Source of the DNA: Woeseia sp.
GTDB taxonomy: Bacteria > Pseudomonadota > Gammaproteobacteria > Steroidobacterales > UBA11654
Direction: 5' to 3'
NCBI GenBank assembly: GCA_019653755.1
Contig: BPCL01000001.1
Coordinates: forward strand, 248,001 to 312,000
DNA: 64,000 nt
Both the position numbers and the translations under genes were made by a program. Below the pieces are notes generated by a model. The model worked only from the letters and a program-made list of their open reading frames with translations, had not been told where the DNA came from and searched no databases. This document shows positions 33,207-43,133 of the stretch, piece after piece. The first letter of the stretch is position 1; the number at the start of each line of letters is the position of its first letter.

Positions 33207-33226
33207 AATTCGCACAGTTGTTTTGA

Positions 33227-33949
33227 ATGAATTCAATGAATATAAATAAGTCAAACTCAAGCCAAGAAGAGATAAAGAAATTTAATGCTTTGGCAGATGA
33301 ATGGTGGGATCCTAATGGCGGATTTGGATCGCTCCATACTCTTAACCCACTGAGGTTTGAGTATATTAATAATGCAGCTCCTATAAATAATAAGATCTGT
33401 GCTGATGTGGGCTGCGGCGGAGGTATATTAACTGAGTCATTAGCTGCTGAAGCAAAACATGTCGATGGTATCGATTTAGCTGAAAAAGCGCTTAGTGTTG
33501 CAAAAATTCATCAAGAAAAATCTGGTATTAAAAATATTGACTATCATTATATTGATATAGAATCTTTCGCTAAAGCAAATCATCAAAAATTTGATGTTTT
33601 GACATGCATGGAAATGTTAGAGCATGTCCCCTACCCTTCAAAGATCATTGAATCTTGCACATATGCTGTTAAAGACGGGGGAGATGTTTTCTTTTCCACA
33701 ATCAACAGAAATTTAAAATCTTTTATTATGGCAATTGTTGGTGCAGAGTACGTTTTGAATCTTCTCCCAAAAGGGACTCACGAATACGATTGCTTGATTA
33801 AGCCGTCTGAACTGGAGCAATGGTCTAGAGAATCTGGTTTGTCATTGATTGACTTGATTGGGGTTAGCTACAATCCTTTGACTAAAAATTTTAATCTTAC
33901 TGATGATGTGAGTGTTAATTATATGATGCACTTTAAAAAGACTGGTTAA
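33227..33949 (+). CDS. ubiG: ubiquinone biosynthesis O-methyltransferase
   Basis: Performs both O-methylations of ubiquinone synthesis. 240 residues, intact. FNALADEWWDPNGGFGSLHTLNP is a UbiG N-terminal hallmark (positions about 20-42), CADVGCGGGILTESLA is SAM motif I, and LTCMEMLEHVPYP the catalytic region; KGTHEYDCLIKPSEL is also typical. ATG 33236 is an alternative start three codons in. Divergent from gyrA, as in many gamma-proteobacteria. Confidence 0.96.
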   Translation: MNSMNINKSNSSQEEIKKFNALADEWWDPNGGFGSLHTLNPLRFEYINNAAPINNKICADVGCGGGILTESLAAEAKHVDGIDLAEKALSVAKIHQEKSGIKNIDYHYIDIESFAKANHQKFDVLTCMEMLEHVPYPSKIIESCTYAVKDGGDVFFSTINRNLKSFIMAIVGAEYVLNLLPKGTHEYDCLIKPSELEQWSRESGLSLIDLIGVSYNPLTKNFNLTDDVSVNYMMHFKKTG

Positions 33950-34600
33950 ATGGAATCACCATCATTATTACTATTTGACTTAGACGGAACATTGGTTGAT
34001 ACGGCACCTGAAATGCATAGAGCATTAAACATTTTACTCAGAGAACAAGGCATGAATTCAGTTGAGTATAATGAGGTAAGACCTTTTGTTTCTCATGGAG
34101 TAATGGGTGTATTCTCAGTTGTTTTTAATGATGAACCCAAGATTAATGGAGATCGTTACAATAGATACTTGAGTCTTTATGAACAGATACTCGGCAGTGA
34201 TGCTGCTTTATTTGATGGTATGAACATGGTTATAAAACAATTAGAAGAAAAGAATCATTTATGGGGTGTAGTTACAAATAAATCGCACCGATTTGCTAAG
34301 CCCCTATTAGAAAAACTAGGAATAATTGATAAAGCTATTTGCTTAATCACTAGAGATGATGTTGAATTCGCAAAACCACACCCCCAACCTATTCTAGAGG
34401 CTTTAAAGAGAGTTAAACCCAAAGAACGTCAGAATTGTTACTATATCGGTGATTCTTCAAAGGATATCGAATCAGCTAAATCTGCAGGCATTAAATCCAT
34501 TGCTTGTTCATACGGTTATAGAATGAAAGACGATCATCCAGAAAAATGGGGTGCAGATTTTTGTATTGATAAACCAATTGAGATTTTAAATGTCATCTAA
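33950..34600 (+). CDS. gph: HAD-family phosphatase, phosphoglycolate phosphatase type
   Basis: 216 residues. HAD motif I DLDGTLVDTAPEM at the N-terminus, motif II VTNKSHRF, motif III Lys in FAKPHPQPI, and motif IV YIGDSSKDIESAKSAGI. The ATG directly follows the ubiG stop. In Pseudomonas the gene at this position is mupP, an N-acetylmuramate 6-phosphate phosphatase of the same family, so the true substrate could be that rather than phosphoglycolate. Confidence 0.85.
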   Translation: MESPSLLLFDLDGTLVDTAPEMHRALNILLREQGMNSVEYNEVRPFVSHGVMGVFSVVFNDEPKINGDRYNRYLSLYEQILGSDAALFDGMNMVIKQLEEKNHLWGVVTNKSHRFAKPLLEKLGIIDKAICLITRDDVEFAKPHPQPILEALKRVKPKERQNCYYIGDSSKDIESAKSAGIKSIACSYGYRMKDDHPEKWGADFCIDKPIEILNVI

Positions 34601-35317
34601 CCAAAATTTAAAAGACAAGATCATTCTGATTACTGGAGCAGGAGATGGAATGGGAAAAGCGGCAGCAATTGAATATGCCTCTCAAGGAGCTTCTGTGATT
34701 TTATTAGGAAGAGATATAAAAAATCTTGAAAAGACTCACGAGATTATAATTTCAAAAAATCACCTTCCCCAATGATTTCATTAATGGATCTATCGAAAGC
34801 CGATGGTAATGATTACCAAGAACTCGCAGATAACTTAATCAATAAATATGGGCGCTTAGATGGATTACTATTGAACGCTGCAATACTAGGTGACCGTTCG
34901 CCAATTAGCCAATATGATGTCTCCACATGGGTTAATACCATACATGTCAATTTGACTTCACAATTTATTCTGACAAAGTCTTTATTGCCAAGTTTAGAAA
35001 AATCTAAAAGTGCTTCTGTAATATTCACAACAAGTGGTGTCGGTAAAATTGGTAAGGCCTTCTGGGGAGCTTATTCCGTATCAAAATTCGGAGTTGAGGG
35101 CTTATGTCAAATATTAGCTGATGAATATCAAAACGATAAGACGATTCGATTTAATTGCATAAACCCAGGTGCAATTCAAACTAAAATGAGAAAATCAGCA
35201 TACCCTCTCGAGGATCCCAAAAAACTATTAACACCAGAAGATATTTTAGATAAATATGTTTGGCTAATGAGTGATAGCAGTAAAGAAATTGATGGCCAGA
35301 GTATTGATTGTCAGTAA
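34590..35317 (+). CDS. yciK: YciK-family short-chain dehydrogenase, one frame break
   Basis: NAD(P)-dependent SDR of about 242 residues. Cofactor motif TGAGDGMGKAAAIEYASQGA, NAA motif (LLLNAAILGD), catalytic Ser in FTTSGVGKIG and YSVSK (Tyr/Lys). The overall match including NCINPGAIQTKMR and EDILDKYVWLMSD is to E. coli YciK, whose substrate is unknown. The frame is broken once near 34769 (CCCC run). It overlaps gph by 11 nt and its stop abuts the convergent scpB stop. Confidence 0.9.
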
Positions 35318-35926
35318 TTAATTAAGCATCGACTCAGTAATTGGGTTTTCTTTATTTTGATTGCTACTTTGATCATCTAATTCTAAATCTAGATTTTGTG
35401 GTTCTTTGATATCAGGAAGATCTGGAAGTTCATCAAGTCTCTCGAGGCCAAAATAGTTAAGGAATTCAGATGTTGTTGAAAACATCGCTGGTTTACCTGG
35501 TACATCCCTATATCCAATAATTTTAATCCAGTTCCTATCTGAAAGCGTTCTCATAATACTAGAGCTCACAGAAACTCCTCTGATAGCTTCGATATCACCT
35601 CGAGTTACAGGTTGTTTATAAGCAATAATGGATAAAGTTTCCATTAAGGCTCGAGAATATCTAGGTGTTTTTTCTGCAAATATTATATTTAGATAATCGT
35701 TGATTGATTTTTTGGCTTGAATTCTATATCCACTAGCAACTCTCGAAACTTCAATTTCTTTAGATTCATAATCATCTTCTAATTCTTTTATTGAATCTAA
35801 AATATCTGCTTTTGTAATCCTTTCCTTGTTACTTATAATTTTATACAACTTGTCAGCAGAGAGAGGCTCATCTGATGATAGTAAAAGAGCTTCTATAGTA
35901 TTTTTTAAATTGAAATCTGTAATCAT
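35318..35926 (-). CDS. scpB: segregation and condensation protein B
   Basis: Condensin accessory protein with two winged-helix domains, 202 residues, intact. EALLLSSDEPLSADKLYKII and the highly conserved ALMETLSIIAYKQPVTRGDIEAIRG (about residues 93-117) identify it. An acidic tail follows. Start overlaps the scpA stop by one base (TAATG). Confidence 0.95.
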   Translation of the reverse strand: MITDFNLKNTIEALLLSSDEPLSADKLYKIISNKERITKADILDSIKELEDDYESKEIEVSRVASGYRIQAKKSINDYLNIIFAEKTPRYSRALMETLSIIAYKQPVTRGDIEAIRGVSVSSSIMRTLSDRNWIKIIGYRDVPGKPAMFSTTSEFLNYFGLERLDELPDLPDIKEPQNLDLELDDQSSNQNKENPITESMLN

Positions 35927-36740
35927 TATTTTTCTATCAATGTTTTGACATGTATTGTACCAAATTCTTCTGCCTGAACGATTTCTATAAGGAGTTCTTT
36001 CATTAACTCTAAAATGGCAAGAAAAGTTACCACTAAACCAATTTTTTGTTCCTCAAAATTAAACAGTTCCTCAAATTTAACAAAATCCTCATTTTCTATT
36101 TTTTCCAGAATCATTATCATTCGTTCTTTCACGGACAAAGGTTCTTTTGTGAAATGAAGCGTTGAGAACATTTCGGCTTTTTTAAGAACCTCTTGGAAAG
36201 AGAAAACTAGTTCTTTTAATTGGATATCTGGCAGAATCAGCGGTTGCTCAAACTGTCCTGTTTCAACTGATGATGGGTATATATCTCTCTCAACCCTATC
36301 TAATTCATTGATTTCTTCAGAAACTTTTCTGTATCTTTCATACTCTAGAAGTCGCCTTACAAGTTCGGCTCTAGGGTCTTCTTCATCTTCGATTTCCTCG
36401 AAGATTGGAAGCAATAATCTGGATTTTATTTCTGCAAGCATTGCTGCCATTAACAAGTATTCACCAGCTAATTCAAGTTCTAGTTCTTTCATTAGATTAA
36501 TATAATCAACATATTGTTGTGTTATATCTGCAATAGGTATATCAAGTATGTCTAGATTTTGTTTTCTAATTAAATAAAGTAATAGATCTAGAGGACCTTC
36601 AAATGCATCTAGGAAGACTTGTAATGCAACGGGGGGATATATAAATCTTTAGGCAATTCAGTGATTTGTTCGCCGTCAACTATAGCAAATGGCATTTCAC
36701 TTTGTTGTGGCTTATTATGATCCTTTTCTTGTGTCGTCAA
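35926..36740 (-). CDS. scpA: segregation and condensation protein A (kleisin), one frame break
   Basis: Kleisin that bridges the Smc heads. N-terminal helix motif FEGPLDLLLYLIRKQNLDIL and ELAGEYLLMAAMLAEIKSRL are standard; the C-terminal winged helix is LVVTFLAILELMKE. An unbroken ATG frame starts at 36492, but the upstream sequence encodes LYIPP-VALQVFLDAFEG after adding one base to the six-G run at 36631-36636. TTG 36740, preceded by GAGAAG, is chosen as start; ATG 36695 is an alternative without a Shine-Dalgarno. About 271 residues. Confidence 0.92.
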
Positions 36741-36783
36741 TTATCTTCTCAAATTTAATTTCATTTATTATGTTGATATTTAG

Positions 36784-37281
36784 TTAACTAAACTCCTTAC
36801 CGGTTATTTCTTTTTTAAACGAACTGTCATCTATTATCTTCCCATTGATAATTGAGTGAATTTCATAAATATCTTTTTTCATATTTTCATAATGTCGTTT
36901 ATCATCAATTTCATAGCTAGATACAAAAAAGAAAGTAAATCCTAGAATTCTCTGATCATCTTTGAAGTAACCAGGTTCTGTTAGGTTAGCTATAAAGTAA
37001 GAGAAACTATCCGTTATTTTTTTCTCAAATATGCCCTTGTTGTTTAGCCTTATTGATTTAGGTTGAAATAATTTAATAGCATCCACTAGCGTTATAGTTT
37101 TGCCTTCAAGTGATAATCTCATGGTTATAACTTTATTTTTTCCAACCTTATTTTCATTAATTACAAACTTTTCATTTATATTTAATTGATTTTGATGATT
37201 AGCTCGTTTTCTTTTCTCATAAATTAAGAGAGATATAAGAACTGTAAAAATTACAGTTAACAATATCCATGCATTTTCCAT
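36784..37281 (-). CDS. zipA: ZipA-like cell division protein (short)
   Basis: 165 residues: N-terminal membrane helix (WILLTVIFTVLISLLIY), short basic linker, and a C-terminal domain whose LTEPGYFKDD and LGFTFFF resemble the FtsZ-binding domain of ZipA. The usual long proline-rich linker is nearly absent. Position directly downstream of smc (2 nt) supports ZipA. Sequence similarity alone is weak. Confidence 0.7.
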   Translation of the reverse strand: MENAWILLTVIFTVLISLLIYEKRKRANHQNQLNINEKFVINENKVGKNKVITMRLSLEGKTITLVDAIKLFQPKSIRLNNKGIFEKKITDSFSYFIANLTEPGYFKDDQRILGFTFFFVSSYEIDDKRHYENMKKDIYEIHSIINGKIIDDSSFKKEITGKEFS

Positions 37282-37283
37282 AG

Positions 37284-40001
37284 TTAAGTGATTTGTTCTT
37301 CTGACATCTCTACAGCTTCATCTATATCAACTGAGACTAGTCTTGACACGCCAGGTTCGCTCATGGTTACTCCAATAAGTTGCTTAGTGAGTTCCATGGT
37401 TTTTTTATTATGAGTAATAACGACAAATTGAACACTACTGCTCATTTCTTTAACAATATCGCAGAAGCGACCTACATTTGTATCGTCTAAAGGAGCATCC
37501 ACCTCATCTAATAAACAGAATGGTGCCGGATTCAGTTCAAAAATAGAGAAAAGCAATGCAACAGCAGTAAGAGCTTTTTCACCACCTGATAGTAAATGAA
37601 TATTACTATTTCTTTTGCCAGGTGGTCTGGCCATAACAAAAACACCTCCTTCTAAGGCATCATTATTTTCTAATTCTAAATAAGCTTTGCCACCGTCAAA
37701 AAGTCTCGGGAAATGCTTTTCAAGACCTTCATTAACTTTTACAAAAGTTTCATTAAATCTTATTCTTGATTCATCATCTATTTTTTTAATTGCTCCGTTA
37801 AGTGTATCTAGGGCACGATTTAAATCTTCAAATTGTGATTGAAGTTTTTCCATGCGTTCGTTTTCTTGGTCATATTCTTGGGCTGCAGCTAGATTGATTG
37901 GGCCGAGTCTATCGATAGATTTAAGTATTTTTTCTAGCTCTTGTTGTAATGCATTATGATCAATGGAATTATCATTTAATTTTTTTCTTATTGTTTCAAA
38001 GTTTTGTCCGTAATTACTTAATTGATCATTTAAAGATTCTTTTCTAACCTCATATTCTTTTTGATTTAGCTTAAAGTGTTCAAGATCTTCTCTAGCTTGA
38101 TTAACATGGCTATTGATATTCGTTCGATCAATTTCAGAATTTCTAAGTATTGTCTGACTATCTTCTAATATCTTTCTTGAGGCATCTAGATCTTTTTCTT
38201 TATTAAGGCTGCTGTTCAGTAAGCTTTCTAATTTTCTCTTGGAATCATCTTCAGGGGTTTCATCGTTTTTAGCTTTCAATGTAAGCTCTAAAGATCTGCT
38301 TTTTAGCTGAGTTCTTTGGACTTCAAGTCTGTTAATTGCAGTATTCATTGCTTCTTGAGAAGACTTTAGAGATTCAACTTTTAATTCTTGGCCTTGGACT
38401 TTTAGCGTCAAGCTTTCAATTTTTTGTTTTAAGGTGTTTTTTTGATTAGCCAGATTGTTCTTAACGATATCTGATTCATTCTTATCAAGACTTAACTGAC
38501 CTACTAGTTCAGAATTTTGTTCAAGTAAAGTTATTGAACTTTTAAGTTCTCTTTCATTTTCATTAATTTTATTCTCTGTATCTTCAAGTTCGTTAGAAAT
38601 TGAGACTAATTGGCTTTCAAAATCATTAATTTGTTGGGATATATTTTCCGAACTATTATCTCCTAAAGTGTTTAAAAGACTGTTTATATTAGTTTTTAAT
38701 GATTTAAACGAACTTTCTAGTTGATGCAAGTTATTAATAATAATTTTTTGTTGTTGTTGGTTGGACAGTTGTTTCTCTAATAAGTTAACCTTAACTCTTT
38801 CTTTTTCTACTATCGTATTTTTTTCATTGAACTCTGATTTAATGGTTTCATTTTTAATTTCTGCTTTTTCAAAAGATTGATTTATTTCTCCCAACTTTAT
38901 CGATAACTCTCTCAATTCTGATTTATCATCATTAAATGCAGTTAATATTTGTCCTAATTCAAGTTCTATTGTTTCAAGTTCTTTTTTGTCTTTAGTAACC
39001 TCTACATTAAGATTTCCTAGTTCTGATTTAATCTCCTCAGCGTTTATTGTTTTTTGTGAAGCCAGTTCTTTTTCATATTCAATCGATTGTTCAAGTCTGG
39101 CAATATCGGCTTGGATAGCAAAATGTTCTTTTTGTTTTTGATTAAAGTCTTCATTCGCTTTGTTGTTTTTAATCCTTAATTCTTCGATATCTGCTTCTAT
39201 TTTTCTAAGTTTAGTTAAATGATCATCATAGGTTTCATGGTATTTTGCAGAATCAGTCTTGTTGGTTTCTATGAGTTTGTTTATTTCTAGGATTTTTGTA
39301 TAGATTATTTCAGCCCCTATTTCTTTTTCTCGAGACTTTAACTTTTTATATCGTTCAGCATCGTTTCTCTGCTTTTTGAGCCGTTTAATTTGCTTTTCTA
39401 TTTCATCTTTAAGATCATTCAAGCGATTCAAGTTTTCCCGTGTATTTTTTATTCTAGATTCAGTTTCCTTTCTCTTTTGCTTGTATTTAGAAATTCCTGA
39501 AGCCTCTTCTATGAATACTCTCATTTCGTCAGGTTTTGCTTCGATTAGATCGGCAATCATAGCTTGTTGCACTATTGCATAACTCCTTGGTCCCAAGCCT
39601 GTTCCAAGGAATAAATTAGTAATATCTTTTCTTCTGCACTTTGTTCCGTTAAGGAAGTATTCAGATTGACCGTCTCTTGATAGTATTCGTCGTGTAGATA
39701 TTTCATTGTATTGAGCAAATTCTCCTCCAATTTTCTTTTCAGTATTATCAAAAAATAATTCTATCGAGGCATTGCTGACAGGTTTTCGAGTTGAAGATCC
39801 ATTAAAGATGACATCGGACATTGACTCTCCTCTTAAGTATTTAGCTGAAGACTCACCTAATACCCATCTAACAGCATCGATGACATTTGACTTACCGCAA
39901 CCATTGGGACCTACGATTCCTACGAGATTTGACGGTAGAGTTAGCGTTGTTGGTTCAACAAATGTTTTAAAGCCTGAGAGTTTAATTTTACTTAGTCGCA
40001 T
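37284..40001 (-). CDS. smc: chromosome segregation protein Smc, apparently without hinge domain
   Basis: 905 residues, intact over 2.7 kb. Head: Walker A GPNGCGKS at 31-38, IVQQAMIADLIEAKPDEMR at 143-161; C-terminal signature LSGGEK at 804-809 and Walker B CLLDEVDAP at 829-837. Between them, residues about 171-690 look like continuous coiled coil. The globular hinge found near residues 500-660 of ordinary Smc (about 1,160 residues) is not recognisable; the likely turn is a polar LGDNSSE at 446-452, with arms of about 270 and 240 residues on either side. Neighbours zipA, scpA and scpB supply the rest of the complex. Confidence 0.93.
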   Translation of the reverse strand: MRLSKIKLSGFKTFVEPTTLTLPSNLVGIVGPNGCGKSNVIDAVRWVLGESSAKYLRGESMSDVIFNGSSTRKPVSNASIELFFDNTEKKIGGEFAQYNEISTRRILSRDGQSEYFLNGTKCRRKDITNLFLGTGLGPRSYAIVQQAMIADLIEAKPDEMRVFIEEASGISKYKQKRKETESRIKNTRENLNRLNDLKDEIEKQIKRLKKQRNDAERYKKLKSREKEIGAEIIYTKILEINKLIETNKTDSAKYHETYDDHLTKLRKIEADIEELRIKNNKANEDFNQKQKEHFAIQADIARLEQSIEYEKELASQKTINAEEIKSELGNLNVEVTKDKKELETIELELGQILTAFNDDKSELRELSIKLGEINQSFEKAEIKNETIKSEFNEKNTIVEKERVKVNLLEKQLSNQQQQKIIINNLHQLESSFKSLKTNINSLLNTLGDNSSENISQQINDFESQLVSISNELEDTENKINENERELKSSITLLEQNSELVGQLSLDKNESDIVKNNLANQKNTLKQKIESLTLKVQGQELKVESLKSSQEAMNTAINRLEVQRTQLKSRSLELTLKAKNDETPEDDSKRKLESLLNSSLNKEKDLDASRKILEDSQTILRNSEIDRTNINSHVNQAREDLEHFKLNQKEYEVRKESLNDQLSNYGQNFETIRKKLNDNSIDHNALQQELEKILKSIDRLGPINLAAAQEYDQENERMEKLQSQFEDLNRALDTLNGAIKKIDDESRIRFNETFVKVNEGLEKHFPRLFDGGKAYLELENNDALEGGVFVMARPPGKRNSNIHLLSGGEKALTAVALLFSIFELNPAPFCLLDEVDAPLDDTNVGRFCDIVKEMSSSVQFVVITHNKKTMELTKQLIGVTMSEPGVSRLVSVDIDEAVEMSEEQIT

Positions 40002-40087
40002 AAATAACTATAAAATTAGTTGCTTTATTTTAAATTAATTAAGATATATATACATTATTTATTCCAACTAGTTTACAAGGAACCTTT

Positions 40088-40471
40088 ATGAGTGAGAACA
40101 TTTCGTCTAATGATCTAGATTCATTTGAAAATCCAAATGTAGAATCAGATTATCTGATCAAGATCAAAATTCCAGAATTTACATGCCTTTGTCCTGTAAC
40201 GGGACAACCTGATTTTGCCACTATCTATGTCAGGTATGTCCCTGATAAGTTATGTGTGGAGCTTAAGTCTTTAAAATTATATATCGCAAAATATAGGAAT
40301 GAAGGTGCTTTTCATGAAGCTGTAACTAACAAAATATACGGTGACTTAAAAACAATCCTCGAGCCTCGATACATTAAAGTGAGAGCAAAATTTAATGTGA
40401 GAGGTGGAATTTACACTGAAGTTGAGTTTGAAGATAGAAAAGAAAACTGGGACTCCAAAATAAGCCTTTAA
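40088..40471 (+). CDS. queF: NADPH-dependent 7-cyano-7-deazaguanine reductase, unimodular
   Basis: Queuosine pathway reductase (preQ0 to preQ1). 127 residues, the short YkvM type. Catalytic Cys in [18 protein letters not shown], substrate-binding [20 protein letters not shown] with the conserved Glu. A strong Shine-Dalgarno (AAGGAACC) precedes ATG. It diverges from smc and reads alone before dksA. Confidence 0.96.
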   Translation: MSENISSNDLDSFENPNVESDYLIKIKIPEFTCLCPVTGQPDFATIYVRYVPDKLCVELKSLKLYIAKYRNEGAFHEAVTNKIYGDLKTILEPRYIKVRAKFNVRGGIYTEVEFEDRKENWDSKISL

Positions 40472-40490
40472 AAAAGATAAGCAAAATCAC

Positions 40491-40518
40491 TTCACAAATT
40501 TAATATGGAAAGTATAAT
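40491..40518 (+). promoter_or_regulatory. sigma-70-type promoter for dksA
   Basis: TTCACA at 40491-40496, a 16-bp spacer, and TATAAT at 40513-40518. The start site would be near 40525, about 26 nt before the dksA ATG. It lies in the intergenic gap after queF. Confidence 0.5.
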
Positions 40519-40550
40519 TGCCTTCTTTCAATCAATAGAATTTTAAAAAT

Positions 40551-41005
40551 ATGGCTAAGAAAACTGATATTCATAATGGTTCATTGTTAGAGCAGTTCGG
40601 CATGAAACCATACAAGCTCAGAGCAAAAGAAAGCTACATGACCAAACGACAATTGACTCACTTCAGAAAACTGTTAAATGCTTGGAAGGTCAATTAGAAA
40701 AAGAAGCCGAGAAAACTGTAAACCATATGCAGAATGACAGTAACAGCTTAGCTGACCCTAATGATAGGGCAACCCAAGAATCTGAATTTGGACTTGAGCT
40801 TAGGACTCGGGACAGAGAAAGAAAGCTACTTCGCAAAATACAAATATCGTTGACTAAGATAGATGAAGGAACTTATGGTTATTGCGAAGAAACAGGTGAG
40901 CAAATTGGCCTTCAAAGACTCGAAGCTAGACCTGTCGCAAATCTTACTCTTGAGGCACAAGAACGAAGAGAAATAACCGAAAAACAATTTAAGGACAATC
41001 GTTAG
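40551..41005 (+). CDS. dksA: DksA-family RNA polymerase-binding regulator without zinc cysteines; one frame break
   Basis: Coiled-coil secondary-channel factor acting with ppGpp. Rejoined length 151 residues, the same as E. coli DksA. The N-terminal part has YMTKRQLTHFRKLLNAW; the coiled-coil tip carries DPNDRATQE with the key Asp residues; the C-terminal globular domain reads YGYCEETG and NLTLEAQER, so only one of the four zinc-finger cysteines remains. A base is missing near 40684 (AAGG). The stop overlaps the convergent pnp stop. Confidence 0.92.
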
Positions 41006-43088
41006 TCGTTATCAATTGCCTTCATAGATAATCTGATTCTGTTTTGCTTGTCTATCTCGATAACCTTTACATTATTATTTGGCCTTCTGAGAGAACATCA
41101 GTTACTTTTTCGACTCTTTCGTTTGAAATTTCTGAGATATGTACCAAACCATCTTTACCAGGTAAAATTGTTACAAAAGCACCAAAATCCATGATCTTAG
41201 AGACTCTTCCTTCATAAATTTTGTTTTTTTCTACATCAGCTGTGAGTAATTCAATCTTTTCTTTAGCCATTTGCCCAGAGGATTGATCAACAGAAGCAAT
41301 AGTGACGATCCCGTCATCATTGATATCTATCTGAGCACCAGTTACCTCGGTTAAAGATCTAATGGTTGCTCCACCTTTACCGATAACGTCTCTAATTTTA
41401 TCTTTAGCAACGGTAATTGTGATTATTGAGGGAGCATAAGGTGAATAGTCATTCGAAGGCTTAGAAATAGATTCATTCATTATATCAAGTATATGTAATC
41501 TAGCCTTTTTAGCTTGTTCTAGAGCGTCTTCCATTATTGGCTTTGTGATACCATCAATTTTAATATCCATTTGAAGCGCTGTAATCCCTTCAGAAGTACC
41601 GGCAACTTTAAAGTCCATGTCTCCAAGATGATCTTCATCTCCAAGGATATCGGTAAGAACTTTGAATTGATCCCCCTTCTTTAACAAGACCCATAGCTAT
41701 TCCAGCAACGTGCGATTTTATAGGTATCCCTGCGTGCATCAAAGATAGGCTTGATCCACAAACTGTGGCCATGGAACTTGATCCATTGGATTCAGTTATT
41801 TCAGATACCAATCGAATTGCGTAGGGAAATTTATCCATTTCTGGCAACACTGCCTCTAAGGATCTTCTGGCCAACTTACCATGGCCAATTTCTCTTCTTT
41901 TAGGTGACCCAATAAATCCAGTCTCACCTACAGAATATGGAGGGAAATTATAGTGAAGCATAAACTTATCTTTATATTCCCCTTCAAGCGCATCAATAAT
42001 TTGAGACGATCTTTCAGTACCGAGGGTGGTAGCAACTATTGCTTGAGTCTCTCCTCTAGTAAATAGCGCTGACCCATGAGCTCTTTCGAGAAGACCTAAT
42101 TCGATATTAATATCTCTAACGGTCTCGGTATCTCTTCCATCTATTCTTGGTTCACCGTTTAATATTTGTGATCTGACTGTTTCTTTTTCGATTTTCTTAA
42201 TTAGACTTGAAACATCAGATGCTTCATATTCTTCGGAATCTTCAACAATTTTTTTCAATAGCATCGTTTTTGATTTGTTCAAGCTGATTTTGTCGATCTA
42301 CTTTATCAGCAGTCTGATAAGCTGTTTTAATTCTGTTTAAAAGCTAAGTCATTAACAATCTTTTTAAGATTTTCATCTTCTTTGACAGTTTCAAGAACCC
42401 ACTTTTCCTTGCCAGTCTCTTTAACTAATGATTCTATTCCTTTAATAGTATCTTTAATTGCATCATGGCCGGCCATGACCGCATCTAACATAATTTCTTC
42501 AGACAAGATATCTACTTCAGACTCAACCATCAGGATTGCATCATTAGAACCTGCAACAATAAGGTCAAGTTTAGAGTTCTCCATTTGACTGACTGTCGGA
42601 TTAATTACGAATTTATTATCAATGTAACCGACTCTTGCTCCACCAATGGGGCCATTGAAAGGGATATCTGATATAGAAATAGCAGCAGATGCTCCAATCA
42701 TAGATAAGATATCTGTTTGAATTTCTGGATTTAAGCTCATCACAGTTAAAATAACTTGTATTTCATTTAAAAAGTCATCTGGAAACGATGGACGTAAAGG
42801 TCTATCTATGAGCCTAGATATTAATGTTTCTTTTTCCGATGGCCTACCCTCGCGTTTAAAAAATCCGCCTGGTATTTTTCCAGCTGCGTATGTTTTTTCT
42901 TGGTAATTAACAGATAGGGGGAAGAAACTCTGCCCTTCTTTTGCTTCTTTTCTACCTGCAACTGTAGCTAAAATTGTTGTTCCTTCACATGAAACAAGGA
43001 CAGAGCCATTTGCCTGTCTTGCTATTTTTCCTGTTTCTAAAACGATTTTTTGATCATTGATTATGATCTCTTGAGATATTTGATTCAC
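41002..43088 (-). CDS. pnp: polyribonucleotide nucleotidyltransferase, about four frame breaks
   Basis: 3'-5' exoribonuclease, about 695 residues. Two RNase PH folds ([17 protein letters not shown] in the first; [18 protein letters not shown] and [11 protein letters not shown] in the second), KH domain ([18 protein letters not shown]) and S1 domain ([22 protein letters not shown]). Breaks near 42340, 42260, 41687 and 41080; after the last the true end is [14 protein letters not shown] to TAA at 41002. Start is GTG 43088 with AAGGA seven bases upstream. Confidence 0.95.
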
Positions 43089-43105
43089 TTATTTTCCTTG
43101 CTTTT

Positions 43106-43123
43106 TAGAGCCCTATTGCTCTA
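43106..43123 (-). promoter_or_regulatory. rpsO-pnp intergenic hairpin
   Basis: TAGAGC-AATAGG-GCTCTA inverted repeat between rpsO and pnp, without a following T-run on the minus strand. E. coli has an RNase III processing hairpin and a terminator at this place; by analogy this could be an RNA-processing or attenuation element. The six-base stem is short. Confidence 0.35.
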
Positions 43124-43133
43124 GCAGAAATAA

